A stretch of DNA of 64,000 nt from Chryseobacterium paridis (GTDB taxonomy: Bacteria; Bacteroidota; Bacteroidia; Flavobacteriales; Weeksellaceae), in NCBI RefSeq assembly GCF_016595215.1, contig NZ_JAENHK010000010.1, positions 62,001-126,000 of the forward strand, in the 5' to 3' direction. A program made the position numbers and the translations under genes. The notes under the pieces were generated by a model. The model made no database searches. It was not told the DNA's origin and saw nothing but the letters and a program-made list of their open reading frames with translations. Within the stretch, counting starts at the first letter, position 1; each line of letters begins with the position of its first letter. Shown here piece after piece: positions 34,722 through 42,983 of the stretch.

Positions 34722-34806
34722 CAAACATAGATTAGAATTTATTATGAAAAAAAATAATGGTATAAGGATTTATAAATTCATTCCCATGAATTTATAAATC
34801 CTTATA
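34722..34806 (-). promoter_or_regulatory. Promoter of the secreted-peptide operon with a 21-bp palindrome upstream
   Basis: On the minus strand TATGTTTG (34729-34722) matches the -7 box. Upstream lies a perfect inverted repeat with 21-bp arms (34761-34781 and 34786-34806) and a 4-nt loop. Each arm includes AGGATTTATAAATTCA, also present at the other precursor promoter (36674-36689). The arm nearer the promoter ends 35 nt before the -7 box. The palindrome is also followed, on this strand, by a T-rich stretch, so it could double as terminator for the AraC gene upstream. Confidence 0.65.
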
Positions 34807-34858
34807 GTTGTAATTAGTTGCAATCTAATTATTTATATGAATTTGTGTAAAGAGATTT

Positions 34859-36565
34859 TTATTGAAGTGAAATTTCGATTTCTTTTATATATATTGATGG
34901 TGTTGTTCCTGTTTTCTTTTTAAAAACAACAGAAAATGCCTGTACATTGTTATATCCAAGCTCTTCAGCAATAATAGGAAGTTTGTAAGATCTGAATTTT
35001 TTGTCTTCAACTAAGCGTTCCAATGCGTAATCAATTCGTAGATCATTAATATAAGTTGTAAAATTCTTCGCTTTAGTATTATTAATTATATCAGATAAAT
35101 AGGTAGTATTGGTATTGATCGATTTAGCAAGAGAAGATAACGTTATGCCCTTTTTAAGAAATAATTTTTTGTTTTCAAAGTTTTCTAATTCTTTAATTAT
35201 AATTAGTTTAACATTATCAGATATATTTTTTACAATCTTTTCTTCTAATTCAATTTCTACTATTTCTTCTAAGATAGATTCTTTCTCATTGTTTTTTTGT
35301 TCCCTTGGACGATTTTCGATAGAATAAATAAGGTTTTGTGCAATTTTTTTATGTTTTTTTTCTGCTTTTTTAGATTTATAAAACAAAAAGGATAATATTA
35401 TAAGTAATAATGTCAGTGCAATAAGTCCAGTATATGAGAAAATCTTTTTTCTTTTTAAACCATCAATAATATTTTGTTTTTCCTGAAGTAAATTTGGAGC
35501 GTCATACTTTTTAGGAAGTTCCACAGATAAATATTTAAATTGTTCATCAAGCTTTTGATTAACTTTCAAAAATCTATCTATATAATATAATTGTTTTTCT
35601 GTATTATTTTTTTTCTTAAAGTAATCAATAAGGTAAGTGTAAACTTCTTTAAGCTCAGGAAAAGTATTGTTCGTTTTTACTACAAGTGAATCTAATTTTG
35701 TAAAATTTTGTATGGTCTTATCTTTTTGATTTAGTCCATCATATGCTTTACCTAAGCTATAGAGAACCGAATTTACATTGATATCATGAATACTTGAAAA
35801 ATAGCTTTCAGCTATTTTCAAATCTTCAACAGCTCTTTTATAATTTTTGATTTTTATGTTATAGTTGCCGGAAAGGTAGAGATATTGGCTTTGACTATAT
35901 TTATTTTTATTTACAATTGCTTCCTTTAATCCTTCTTTAATCAAAATATTTGCAGAGTCAATTTCAGATAGTTCAATATAACTATTGGTAAGACTTATGT
36001 GTAATTGTTGATAATCAAATTCTGATAAATAATTGGTGTTATAAAGGTAATGTCTAAATATTTTTATAGCATCTTTATTTTTTCCTATATAAGTATTTAA
36101 ATAAGCAATGTTCATATCAGCGTACGCTATCTGGTCTTTGTTATTTTGTAACTTAGCATACTTTAATCCCAAAATATAATTATCTAGGGCACTTTTAAGA
36201 TTATCATATTTATAATAAACATTACCTTTTAATAAATAAAGTTTTGCTGGAAACACATTACCTTTCGAGTTTTTTGTAATGATAGATAGACTATCTAAAT
36301 ACTTTAAAGCATCTTGAAAACTTACATTGATATGCATAAGAATGTAACCTTCAGCAATGTGATCTTTATTGTTTTCTTGCTTAGCTTTTTGTAGGTAATA
36401 TTTAGCAATAACTATCGATTCAGTCGTTTTATCTTGATCATAATTATCAAAGAATTTTTTTTTCAATTGTTCATAATTGAATTCTTGTAAACGATTAATA
36501 CCTTTTTGAGCAAAAATTAGATTGCTAAATAGCAATACTAAAGAAAATAAAATTTTCATCACCAT
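34859..36565 (-). CDS. Membrane-anchored TPR protein with AraC-type DNA-binding domain
   Basis: 568 residues: signal peptide (KILFSLVLLFSNLIFAQ), a long array of TPR-like helical repeats (about 30-360; LKGNVYYKYDNLKSALDNY), a TM helix (about 373-395, TGLIALTLLLIILSFLFY), a linker and a C-terminal AraC HTH (SSLAKSINTNTTYLSDII, then IAEELGYNNVQAFSVVFKK). The layout senses outside and binds DNA inside without a kinase. Genes of this type regulate neighbouring loci in Flavobacteriia. It lies between the two arms of the RiPP locus and probably controls both. A -7 box TATTTTTG at 36585-36578 would give a very short leader, so the second ATG may be the true start. Confidence 0.88.
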   Translation of the reverse strand: MVMKILFSLVLLFSNLIFAQKGINRLQEFNYEQLKKKFFDNYDQDKTTESIVIAKYYLQKAKQENNKDHIAEGYILMHINVSFQDALKYLDSLSIITKNSKGNVFPAKLYLLKGNVYYKYDNLKSALDNYILGLKYAKLQNNKDQIAYADMNIAYLNTYIGKNKDAIKIFRHYLYNTNYLSEFDYQQLHISLTNSYIELSEIDSANILIKEGLKEAIVNKNKYSQSQYLYLSGNYNIKIKNYKRAVEDLKIAESYFSSIHDINVNSVLYSLGKAYDGLNQKDKTIQNFTKLDSLVVKTNNTFPELKEVYTYLIDYFKKKNNTEKQLYYIDRFLKVNQKLDEQFKYLSVELPKKYDAPNLLQEKQNIIDGLKRKKIFSYTGLIALTLLLIILSFLFYKSKKAEKKHKKIAQNLIYSIENRPREQKNNEKESILEEIVEIELEEKIVKNISDNVKLIIIKELENFENKKLFLKKGITLSSLAKSINTNTTYLSDIINNTKAKNFTTYINDLRIDYALERLVEDKKFRSYKLPIIAEELGYNNVQAFSVVFKKKTGTTPSIYIKEIEISLQ

Positions 36566-36673
36566 ATAATTCGATGCAAAAATATGGTTTTCTAGTTAAA
36601 AAAAAATTTTTTATATTTTTTTAACAAAAAAATATATATCTGATTTTTAATTTATTACCCCTGTTTTTAACAC

Positions 36674-36732
36674 AGGATTTATAAATTCAGGGATGTGTTT
36701 TTTTGTTAAATTATTAGAAATCTTTTTCTTTG
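36674..36732 (+). promoter_or_regulatory. Promoter of the lanthipeptide-like operon with shared 16-bp motif
   Basis: AGGATTTATAAATTCA (36674-36689) is identical to the arms of the palindrome at 34761-34806. It is followed by TTTG (36702-36705), 19 nt, and TTTCTTTG (36725-36732; one mismatch to TAnnTTTG). The motif ends 35 nt before the -7 box, the same distance as at the other precursor promoter. Transcription would start about 23 nt before the ATG at 36762. The likely binding protein is the AraC-type regulator encoded between the two promoters. Confidence 0.65.
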
Positions 36733-36761
36733 TCCCACAATTAATTTAATTATTATAAATA

Positions 36762-36941
36762 ATGAAAAAGAAAATTCAAGAAAAAAAGAAGTTATCTTTG
36801 GACAAACTACAAGTTACAAAAATCAATAATTTAAACAAAGTTTTTGGAGGCTTAGGAAATCTAAACGCTTGGGAAAACATTGATAATGATGACGAACCAA
36901 GTAAGCCGCCAGTTAAGGATGGTAATAGTATCAGAGGATAA
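36762..36941 (+). CDS. Lanthipeptide-type precursor peptide without Cys
   Basis: A 59-residue peptide. The leader-like part MKKKIQEKKKLSLDKLQVTK, then INNLNKVFGG, is of the kind found before class I lanthipeptide cores in Bacteroidetes and ends in GG. The core, about 29 residues (LGNLNAWENIDNDDEPSKPP and the following VKDGNSIRG), contains two Ser, no Thr and no Cys. It opens the operon with a prolyl oligopeptidase (3 nt downstream) and a split LanB. The dehydratase could make dehydroalanine from the two Ser, but lanthionine rings cannot form within this core. The call as precursor rests on size, leader and position. Confidence 0.75.
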   Translation: MKKKIQEKKKLSLDKLQVTKINNLNKVFGGLGNLNAWENIDNDDEPSKPPVKDGNSIRG

Positions 36942-36944
36942 AAA

Positions 36945-39110
36945 ATGAAAAAAGTAATATTTATCATTATCAGTTTTTGGTTATTTTCTATTTACGGTCA
37001 GAAAACAAATCTAGCTCCAACATTATCAGTTACTGATGTCTATCATGGAATTAAGATTATAGATCCTTATAGAAATTTAGAAAATTTAAAGGATGAAACA
37101 ACAATGGCTTGGATGAAATCCCAAACAGATTATACTAATTCTATTCTTAACCAACTCCCTAAAAGAGCTTATTATTTGAAAAAAAGGCTTGAATTTGATA
37201 AGAGACAAGGATATTCTATATCTGATCTTAAAATTACTGGTAATGATAAATATTTTTATTTAAAAAAAAATGCTACCGAAAAGATAGCAAAATTATATTT
37301 TAGAGACGGATTTCAAGGGAAAGAACAACTACTTTACTCTCCATCTAGCTTTATATCAACCTATAGTACAAGTAATAACCATGAATTTGTAATCAATTAT
37401 ATTAGTCCTAGTAAAGATGGAAGTAGAATTGCTATTGCCATGTCTGAAAACGGTAAAGAAATGTCTGAGATGGTTATCCTTAACGTAAATGACAAAACTA
37501 CTTTACCAGAAATTATTACTAATATACAACCGTCAAATGTAGGTGGAGTTCAATGGCTAGATGATAATAATGCCTTTCTTTATGTATATTATCCTGAAAT
37601 GGATACAAAATCTAAAATATATAATAAGAATACAGAGACTATTCTATATAAAATTGGGACAGATCCAAAAAATCGAAAAGATATATTTTCGACAAAAAAT
37701 AACCCTGAATTACATATTAGTGATTCAAAATATCCAATCATTTTAGATTATAATGACCAATATTATATCGGAATGATTCTCGATTATGATGAATATCGAA
37801 AGACCTACATAATTCCAAAAGAAGATTTATTGGCAGGAAAAAAAAATTGGAAACAATTTTATGGAAAGGATGATAAAGTTCGTTCTTTACAACTATTAGA
37901 TCAAAGTGCTTTGTTTTTATCAAAATATGATTCACCAAATTACAAACTTTGTAAGACGGATGTTAAAAAGCCAAACTTTAAAACTCCAGAAATTCTTATT
38001 CCGGAAAGAAAAGATGAAGTTATAAAAAGCTTTAAGGTAACAACAGACGGTATATATTATACAACAACAAAGAATGGTGTGGAATCTAAATTATATTTTT
38101 ATAAAGATGGTAAGGATCAGCAAATACTCCTTCCATATTCTTCAGGGGATATTGAAATGCAAGTTAAAGATGAAAAATCTTCAGATATCTGGATTACATG
38201 CTCCGGATGGGCAAATGACAAGCAACGCTTTAAATATAATATAAAAAATAATACTTTCAAAACGGAGAACTTAGTTCCTTCAATTGATTATCCTGAGTTT
38301 AAGGATATTGTCGTTGAGGAGCAAGTGGTAAAATCAAGAGATGGTGAGGAAATTCCGATTTCTCTTATTTACAATAAAAATTTAAAGAAAGATGGAAAAG
38401 CTCCGTTACTAATTGATGCTTATGGTGCTTATGGAATATCAAGAAGTCCTTTCTTTGCTCGAATTTATCTTTTATGGGCGGGAGAAGGAGGAATATTCGC
38501 TGTTGCTCATGTAAGAGGTGGTGGAGAGAAAGGCGAAAAATGGCGTTTAGGGGGGCATAAAAATACCAAACCTAACTCATGGAAGGATTTAATTGATTGC
38601 ACTGAATATTTGATAAAAGAAAAATACTCATCAAAAGAGAAAATAGCAATTTGGGGAGCCAGCGCAGGTGGAATTACTGTTGGAAGAGCAATGACAGAAA
38701 GACCCGATCTATTTAAAGCTGTTATTTTAGAAGTAGGAATGGTAAATGCAGTTCGTGACGAAATAGCACCTAATAGTAATATTGAGGAATTCGGATCAGT
38801 TAAAGATCCCGCTGAATTTAAAGATTTGCTTGAGATGGATGCATATTTACATATTAAAAAGGGAATAAAGTATCCTTCTACATTAATAACTGGTGGTATC
38901 AATGATGAGCGTGTAGCTGTATGGGAACCAGCGAAATTTGCAGCAAAACTAATAAAAGATGATGAATCAAAAAATCCTATTTTGTTACAAGTTGATTTTG
39001 AAGGTGGGCATGGAAATAATACTGCAATTATTCACGCACATTCTAATCTATCGGATATTTTTGCATTTGCTGCTTGGCAATTAGGTATTCCGGGCTACCA
39101 ACCTAAATAG
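36945..39110 (+). CDS. Secreted prolyl oligopeptidase (S9A family)
   Basis: A 721-residue enzyme with a signal peptide (MKKVIFIIISFWLFSIYGQ). An N-terminal beta-propeller domain (about 90-430) limits access to a catalytic alpha/beta hydrolase domain with S573 (GASAGG), D654 (GGINDERV) and H689 (GGHGNN). It cleaves after Pro in short peptides. It lies 3 nt after the precursor peptide and 7 nt before the LanB gene, so it is part of the RiPP operon. The precursor core has Pro at PSKPP, so the enzyme could mature or destroy the product in the periplasm; an immunity role is also possible. Confidence 0.93.
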   Translation: MKKVIFIIISFWLFSIYGQKTNLAPTLSVTDVYHGIKIIDPYRNLENLKDETTMAWMKSQTDYTNSILNQLPKRAYYLKKRLEFDKRQGYSISDLKITGNDKYFYLKKNATEKIAKLYFRDGFQGKEQLLYSPSSFISTYSTSNNHEFVINYISPSKDGSRIAIAMSENGKEMSEMVILNVNDKTTLPEIITNIQPSNVGGVQWLDDNNAFLYVYYPEMDTKSKIYNKNTETILYKIGTDPKNRKDIFSTKNNPELHISDSKYPIILDYNDQYYIGMILDYDEYRKTYIIPKEDLLAGKKNWKQFYGKDDKVRSLQLLDQSALFLSKYDSPNYKLCKTDVKKPNFKTPEILIPERKDEVIKSFKVTTDGIYYTTTKNGVESKLYFYKDGKDQQILLPYSSGDIEMQVKDEKSSDIWITCSGWANDKQRFKYNIKNNTFKTENLVPSIDYPEFKDIVVEEQVVKSRDGEEIPISLIYNKNLKKDGKAPLLIDAYGAYGISRSPFFARIYLLWAGEGGIFAVAHVRGGGEKGEKWRLGGHKNTKPNSWKDLIDCTEYLIKEKYSSKEKIAIWGASAGGITVGRAMTERPDLFKAVILEVGMVNAVRDEIAPNSNIEEFGSVKDPAEFKDLLEMDAYLHIKKGIKYPSTLITGGINDERVAVWEPAKFAAKLIKDDESKNPILLQVDFEGGHGNNTAIIHAHSNLSDIFAFAAWQLGIPGYQPK

Positions 39111-39117
39111 AAAATCA

Positions 39118-41328
39118 ATGCCACGTTTTCCATATAAATTTTTTGACAATTTTATTGTTCGAACTCCATTGTTCTCAAATAAAAACTTTCTAACAAAATA
39201 TGGAAGTGAAGGATTTTTGGATAATGAACTAAAAGAAATCTGTATTAATCCGGTTTTTCAGGAAGCAATTTATTTGGCCTCACCTGATTTATATTTAATA
39301 TTAATTAAATGGCTTTCAAATAAAGAATTACAAGATAAGGATAGTCAAAAACTTAAAGACTCACTTTTAAAATATTATATTCGAATGAGTACACGTTGTA
39401 CACCATTTGGATTATTTTCAGGTGTAGGTTTAGGACAATTTGATAAAGAGAATATCGAATGTAATTCCGCCATTAAACAAAACAACTTTATAGAAAATGC
39501 AATTAGTAGAGATACAAAATTAGATATGCATTTTTTAACAACTTTATCAAAGAATATTGAAACTGAACTTAGTGTTAAAGATCAACTATTATTTTATCCC
39601 AATAATAGTATTTATATAGTTGGAGACAAAATTAGATATGTGGAGTATGAAATTAAAAATGATAAAAGAAATTATATTATTTCGACCGCAACATTAACAG
39701 ATGAATTAAAACTTGTTTTACATTTTTCCAGAAAAGGAGGAAATATTTCCCAACTTTCAGAAATTCTTATTAATGATGAAATAACAAAGGAGGAAGCACA
39801 TGAGTTTATTCAAGAGCTAATACTAAATAAAGTTTTAGTAAGTGAACTTGAGCCAAATGTTTCAGGAGATGATTTTTTTGAAAATATAATTAAAATCTTG
39901 TCCAAAATTGAAGAAAAAAAGGAAGAAGCATCAACTTTAGTTTTAGTGCGTAGCAAACTTTTGGAGCTGGATCAAAAAGTAGGTAATTTAATCGAAAAAT
40001 ATTTTGAAATTGAAGAACTTCTTAAATCATTTAAAGTACAGTATGAAAGGAAATATCTATTTCAGTCCGATCTTTATTTTAATAATCAGTATAAATTATC
40101 TAATCATTGGATAAAACAAATTAAGAGTGGCATTAGTTTTCTCAATAAAATCTCAACCGCAAATAAAGAAACACATTTGGAGAGGTTTAAGAGGGCTTTC
40201 AAAGAGACATTTGAAAATGAAGAGCTTCCATTATCTTATGTTTTAGATACAGAGATTGGGATTGGTTATCGACAAGATATTGAGGCAAAAGGTATGCATT
40301 CTTACTTGGATGATTTGGAAATAAAAGAAGTTAAGAATGAAGAGACAATAATCAAATTAACCCCAATTCAAATCATTCTTAATAAAAAACTTCAAGAAGC
40401 CCTACACAAGGGGAATTTTATAGTTACTCTTTCTGATGAAGATTTTGCTGATATTGAAGAAAATTGGGTTACAACTCCTTACACAATTTCTTTTATGGGA
40501 GAGCTAATTTCAGAAAATGGATTTGAAAAAATGATTTTATACGGCGTTAACGGAAGTAGTGCCGCAAATCTAATTGGAAGATTTTGTTCAGAAAAATCAA
40601 AAATCAAAGATATTGCAAAAACTATTTCTAAAAAAGAGGAAAAATTTGAAAACGATGTTATATTAGCTGAAGTTATACATTTACCAGATGCTAGAATAGG
40701 AAATATAATTAGAAGACCTATTTTAAGAACATATGAAATTCCGTATTTGGCAAAATCTACTTTACCTCCGGAAAATCAAATATTATTAGAAGATCTTTAC
40801 ATTTCTATAAAGGATGACAGGATTATATTACGATCTAAAACACTTAATAAAGAAGTAAAACCAAAATTAACAAACGCGCATAATTATTATTCCAATTCTT
40901 TACCTATCTATCATTTTTTATCTGATATAAATTCTCAAGATATAAAATCTGGATTGACTTTTGATTGGGGAGGTTTGAATCAGCTTTATTTTTTTTTACC
41001 AAGGGTAGAATATAAAAATATTATTTTATGTAAAGCGCAATGGAAGATTACAATTAGTGATGTTTCTTTCCTATTTAAAATAAAGAATGATGCAGATCAA
41101 TTAATTTCAAAATTAAAAATGTGGAGAAATGAAAAAAAAATTCCTAAATGGATTCAGTTAGTTAAGTCTGATAAAACCTTAGCATTGAATTTAGAAAATT
41201 ATCATATGGCTCGACTTTTTATGCAAACTATTAATAATGAAAAATCAATATTAATTGAAGAATTTTTATATGATGAAAATGATAATTTTAGACACGAATT
41301 TATTTTTCCAATGTATAAAATTGAATAA
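39118..41328 (+). CDS. Lantibiotic dehydratase, glutamylation domain (split LanB N-terminal part)
   Basis: A 736-residue protein of the Lant_dehydr_N family, which uses glutamyl-tRNA to activate Ser/Thr of a precursor. The family signature RMSTRCTPFGLFSGVGLGQ (about residues 91-109) is present, and the C-terminal part shows the usual VEYKNIILCKAQWKI strand. Full-length LanB has about 1000 residues; the elimination domain is missing here and is supplied by the next gene 2 nt downstream. Split LanB enzymes are known from thiopeptides and pinensin-type lanthipeptides. No LanC cyclase is present. Confidence 0.92.
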   Translation: MPRFPYKFFDNFIVRTPLFSNKNFLTKYGSEGFLDNELKEICINPVFQEAIYLASPDLYLILIKWLSNKELQDKDSQKLKDSLLKYYIRMSTRCTPFGLFSGVGLGQFDKENIECNSAIKQNNFIENAISRDTKLDMHFLTTLSKNIETELSVKDQLLFYPNNSIYIVGDKIRYVEYEIKNDKRNYIISTATLTDELKLVLHFSRKGGNISQLSEILINDEITKEEAHEFIQELILNKVLVSELEPNVSGDDFFENIIKILSKIEEKKEEASTLVLVRSKLLELDQKVGNLIEKYFEIEELLKSFKVQYERKYLFQSDLYFNNQYKLSNHWIKQIKSGISFLNKISTANKETHLERFKRAFKETFENEELPLSYVLDTEIGIGYRQDIEAKGMHSYLDDLEIKEVKNEETIIKLTPIQIILNKKLQEALHKGNFIVTLSDEDFADIEENWVTTPYTISFMGELISENGFEKMILYGVNGSSAANLIGRFCSEKSKIKDIAKTISKKEEKFENDVILAEVIHLPDARIGNIIRRPILRTYEIPYLAKSTLPPENQILLEDLYISIKDDRIILRSKTLNKEVKPKLTNAHNYYSNSLPIYHFLSDINSQDIKSGLTFDWGGLNQLYFFLPRVEYKNIILCKAQWKITISDVSFLFKIKNDADQLISKLKMWRNEKKIPKWIQLVKSDKTLALNLENYHMARLFMQTINNEKSILIEEFLYDENDNFRHEFIFPMYKIE

Positions 41329-41330
41329 GA

Positions 41331-42176
41331 ATGGTAAAAAGGAAATTTATTTTTGGAAGTGAATGGGTATATTTAAAAATTTCTACAGGAATCATAATTT
41401 CGGATGTAATTTTAAATCTACTTAAGCCATTAATTAAAAGTTTTCAAGATGAGAACATTACTTCAAAATGGTTTTTTATCAGATACAATGTTCCGAGATC
41501 TCATATTAGAATAAGGTTTCAATTAAATGAAGTTCATTTTTTTCATACCGTTATTTACAACATTAATGCAGTTTTAAATAAACACATACATAGTGGTGAG
41601 ATTTTAAATATCCAAATTGACACTTATAATAGAGAAATTGAGAGATATGGAGAAGGCACCATCGGAGATGCAGAAACTTTATTCCAAAAAAATAGTGAAT
41701 TTACTTTACAATGCCTCCATTATAATGATGAGGAAAAAATTATCATTTCTCTTTTTTATATTGATGAGATTTTAAATAACCTGAATTTATCACTTAAGGA
41801 AAAGCTGGTTTGGATCAAAGATTTTAATACAGCCTTTAAACGAGAATTTAATGCGGATAAAAAATTAAATTCTCAATTAGACAAAAAATATCGAGAGTTT
41901 CAACCAAAATATTTAGATTTTCTTCAATCAGAAGAATTTTTAGAAGAGAGGAATTCAGTGATTTCCAATATTAAAGAAAGTTATCTCGCATTGCAGAACA
42001 TTATTAAGCATCATGAAACTCAATCTTTAGGAATATCAATACAAAGTTTTTTTCAAAGTATATTTCATATGAATATCAACAGGCTTTTTATATCTAATCA
42101 AAGATTATTTGAGATGGTTATTTATGACTATTTAGCAAGATATTATAAAACAAAGCTATACAATAATAAACATTGA
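41331..42176 (+). CDS. LanB elimination domain / thiopeptide-type bacteriocin biosynthesis protein (split LanB C-terminal part)
   Basis: A 281-residue stand-alone SpaB_C/Lant_dehydr_C domain, which removes glutamate to leave a dehydroamino acid. Motifs: WFFIRYNVPRSHIRIRF (the Arg/His-rich active-site strand) and YNREIERYGEG (YxREIxRYG family signature). It starts 2 nt after the LanB N-part, so translation is coupled. Together the two make a complete class I dehydratase. It is the last gene before the right end of the island. Confidence 0.92.
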   Translation: MVKRKFIFGSEWVYLKISTGIIISDVILNLLKPLIKSFQDENITSKWFFIRYNVPRSHIRIRFQLNEVHFFHTVIYNINAVLNKHIHSGEILNIQIDTYNREIERYGEGTIGDAETLFQKNSEFTLQCLHYNDEEKIIISLFYIDEILNNLNLSLKEKLVWIKDFNTAFKREFNADKKLNSQLDKKYREFQPKYLDFLQSEEFLEERNSVISNIKESYLALQNIIKHHETQSLGISIQSFFQSIFHMNINRLFISNQRLFEMVIYDYLARYYKTKLYNNKH

Positions 42177-42193
42177 TTACTTTATTAAATAAA

Positions 42194-42404
42194 TTAAAAA
42201 GCTAATAATTCCCTTAGATGCTTTCCTAAACCTTTCGCTAAATCTGGTAATGGGGTAAAAGAAAAGTTTCGCTTACTATTCTCAATATCACTTATAATGG
42301 CTTTAATAATTCTATTACTATTTAAAAGCAACATCATCATGACTTAAGTTTAAGCCAGTTCTTAGTCTTTTAATGATTTCTCCTAATAAAGAGAAGGTTA
42401 TTTT
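42194..42404 (-). pseudogene. Remnant of an XRE-type HTH regulator at the island's right end
   Basis: On the minus strand the first frame reads LLGEIIKRLRTGLNLSHDD and then VAFK before a stop; one base later a shifted frame continues with ISDIENSKRNFSF and LPDLAKGLGKHLRELLAF, ending at 42194. This is a broken helix-turn-helix regulator: helices 1-2, a deleted recognition helix, and the conserved end. Its missing N-terminus lies exactly at the att repeat (42406), so the gene may have been cut by recombination. Such regulators often control excision of islands. Confidence 0.7.
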
Positions 42405-42405
42405 A

Positions 42406-42419
42406 CCTCACTCTCCGCA
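42406..42419 (+). repeat. attR-like direct repeat of the tRNA-Ser 3' end
   Basis: CCTCACTCTCCGCA is the exact 14-bp copy of 25746-25759, same orientation, 16,660 bp apart. A chance match of this length at such a position is unlikely. It marks the right border of the island. Confidence 0.8.
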
Positions 42420-42429
42420 GATATTAAAT

Positions 42430-42456
42430 AAAAACCTACTGAAATTGTAGGTTTTT
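42430..42456 (+). terminator. Terminator just outside attR (probable original tRNA-Ser terminator)
   Basis: AAAAACCTAC pairs with GTAGGTTTTT around TGAAATT, a strong terminator only 11 nt after the repeated tRNA end. No gene now reads into it from close by. If the island is removed in thought, it follows tRNA-Ser at a natural distance, which supports the insertion model. The rest of the gap (42457-42563) shows nothing. Confidence 0.8.
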
Positions 42457-42563
42457 ATTTTTATTGAAGGCTTTTGCCCTAATATGTTTGTTAAAAACTT
42501 TAGTTTAAAGCGTTGACGTTATCTGTTCCATCTGGATTTGTTGGATTTTATCCTTAACTATTT

Positions 42564-42974
42564 TTACTTTTCGGGACTCACCCCCAATATCCAACGAACC
42601 CCAAAAAGATCTGTTATTTCGATGAGCCTTTGCTTTTTCATCTCCATAGGAAAATCTTCTATATCTCCGACAAGCTGCTTTATGAGACTAAACCGTTCCG
42701 AGGTATTCCGGCAGGGAAAATAAATTGCAAGGTGGTTACCCATTTGATATCCTTCATCATGAACAAGGTCGGAACCATAAAGAACGATACGTTCAGAGAT
42801 CAGAGAACCACTAATCACTGGTTTAATGGAATATGGATTGAGAGGCATTTCCAATATTTCAAGAAAAAGTTCACCTCCAAAGCATGATTGGTAAAAAGTA
42901 AGTGCTTCTTTACAATTCCCTGCCAGGGTTATGAATACTCCGAATTTTGCAGATTTATTTTGTTGTGTAAGCAT
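42564..42974 (-). CDS. VOC family protein (PhnB-like)
   Basis: A 136-residue protein with the paired beta-alpha-beta-beta-beta units of the vicinal oxygen chelate fold. It reads FYQSCFGGELFLEILEMP in the first unit and ends FPMEMKKQRLIEITDLFGVRW then I, the PhnB/3-demethylubiquinone-methyltransferase-like signature. Metal ligands are not clear in PhnB-like members, so it may be a binding protein. It is the last of four same-strand genes (SRPBCC, DoxX-like, SRPBCC, VOC), a set often seen together in Bacteroidetes. Confidence 0.88.
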   Translation of the reverse strand: MLTQQNKSAKFGVFITLAGNCKEALTFYQSCFGGELFLEILEMPLNPYSIKPVISGSLISERIVLYGSDLVHDEGYQMGNHLAIYFPCRNTSERFSLIKQLVGDIEDFPMEMKKQRLIEITDLFGVRWILGVSPEK

Positions 42975-42983
42975 ATGGTTACA

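Noticed and set aside
36762..42176. LanC cyclase
   Set aside because: No frame in or near the locus shows the zinc-ligand motifs of LanC (WCxG, CHG).
39118..42176. Reading the LanB pair as a PEARL (peptide aminoacyl-tRNA ligase)
   Set aside because: PEARLs lack the elimination domain; here a complete elimination domain follows at 41331, so a split dehydratase is the better reading.
25760..42405. Integrase or relaxase inside the island
   Set aside because: All coding regions in the interval were read; none has tyrosine or serine recombinase motifs. Mobility therefore rests on the att-like repeat alone.
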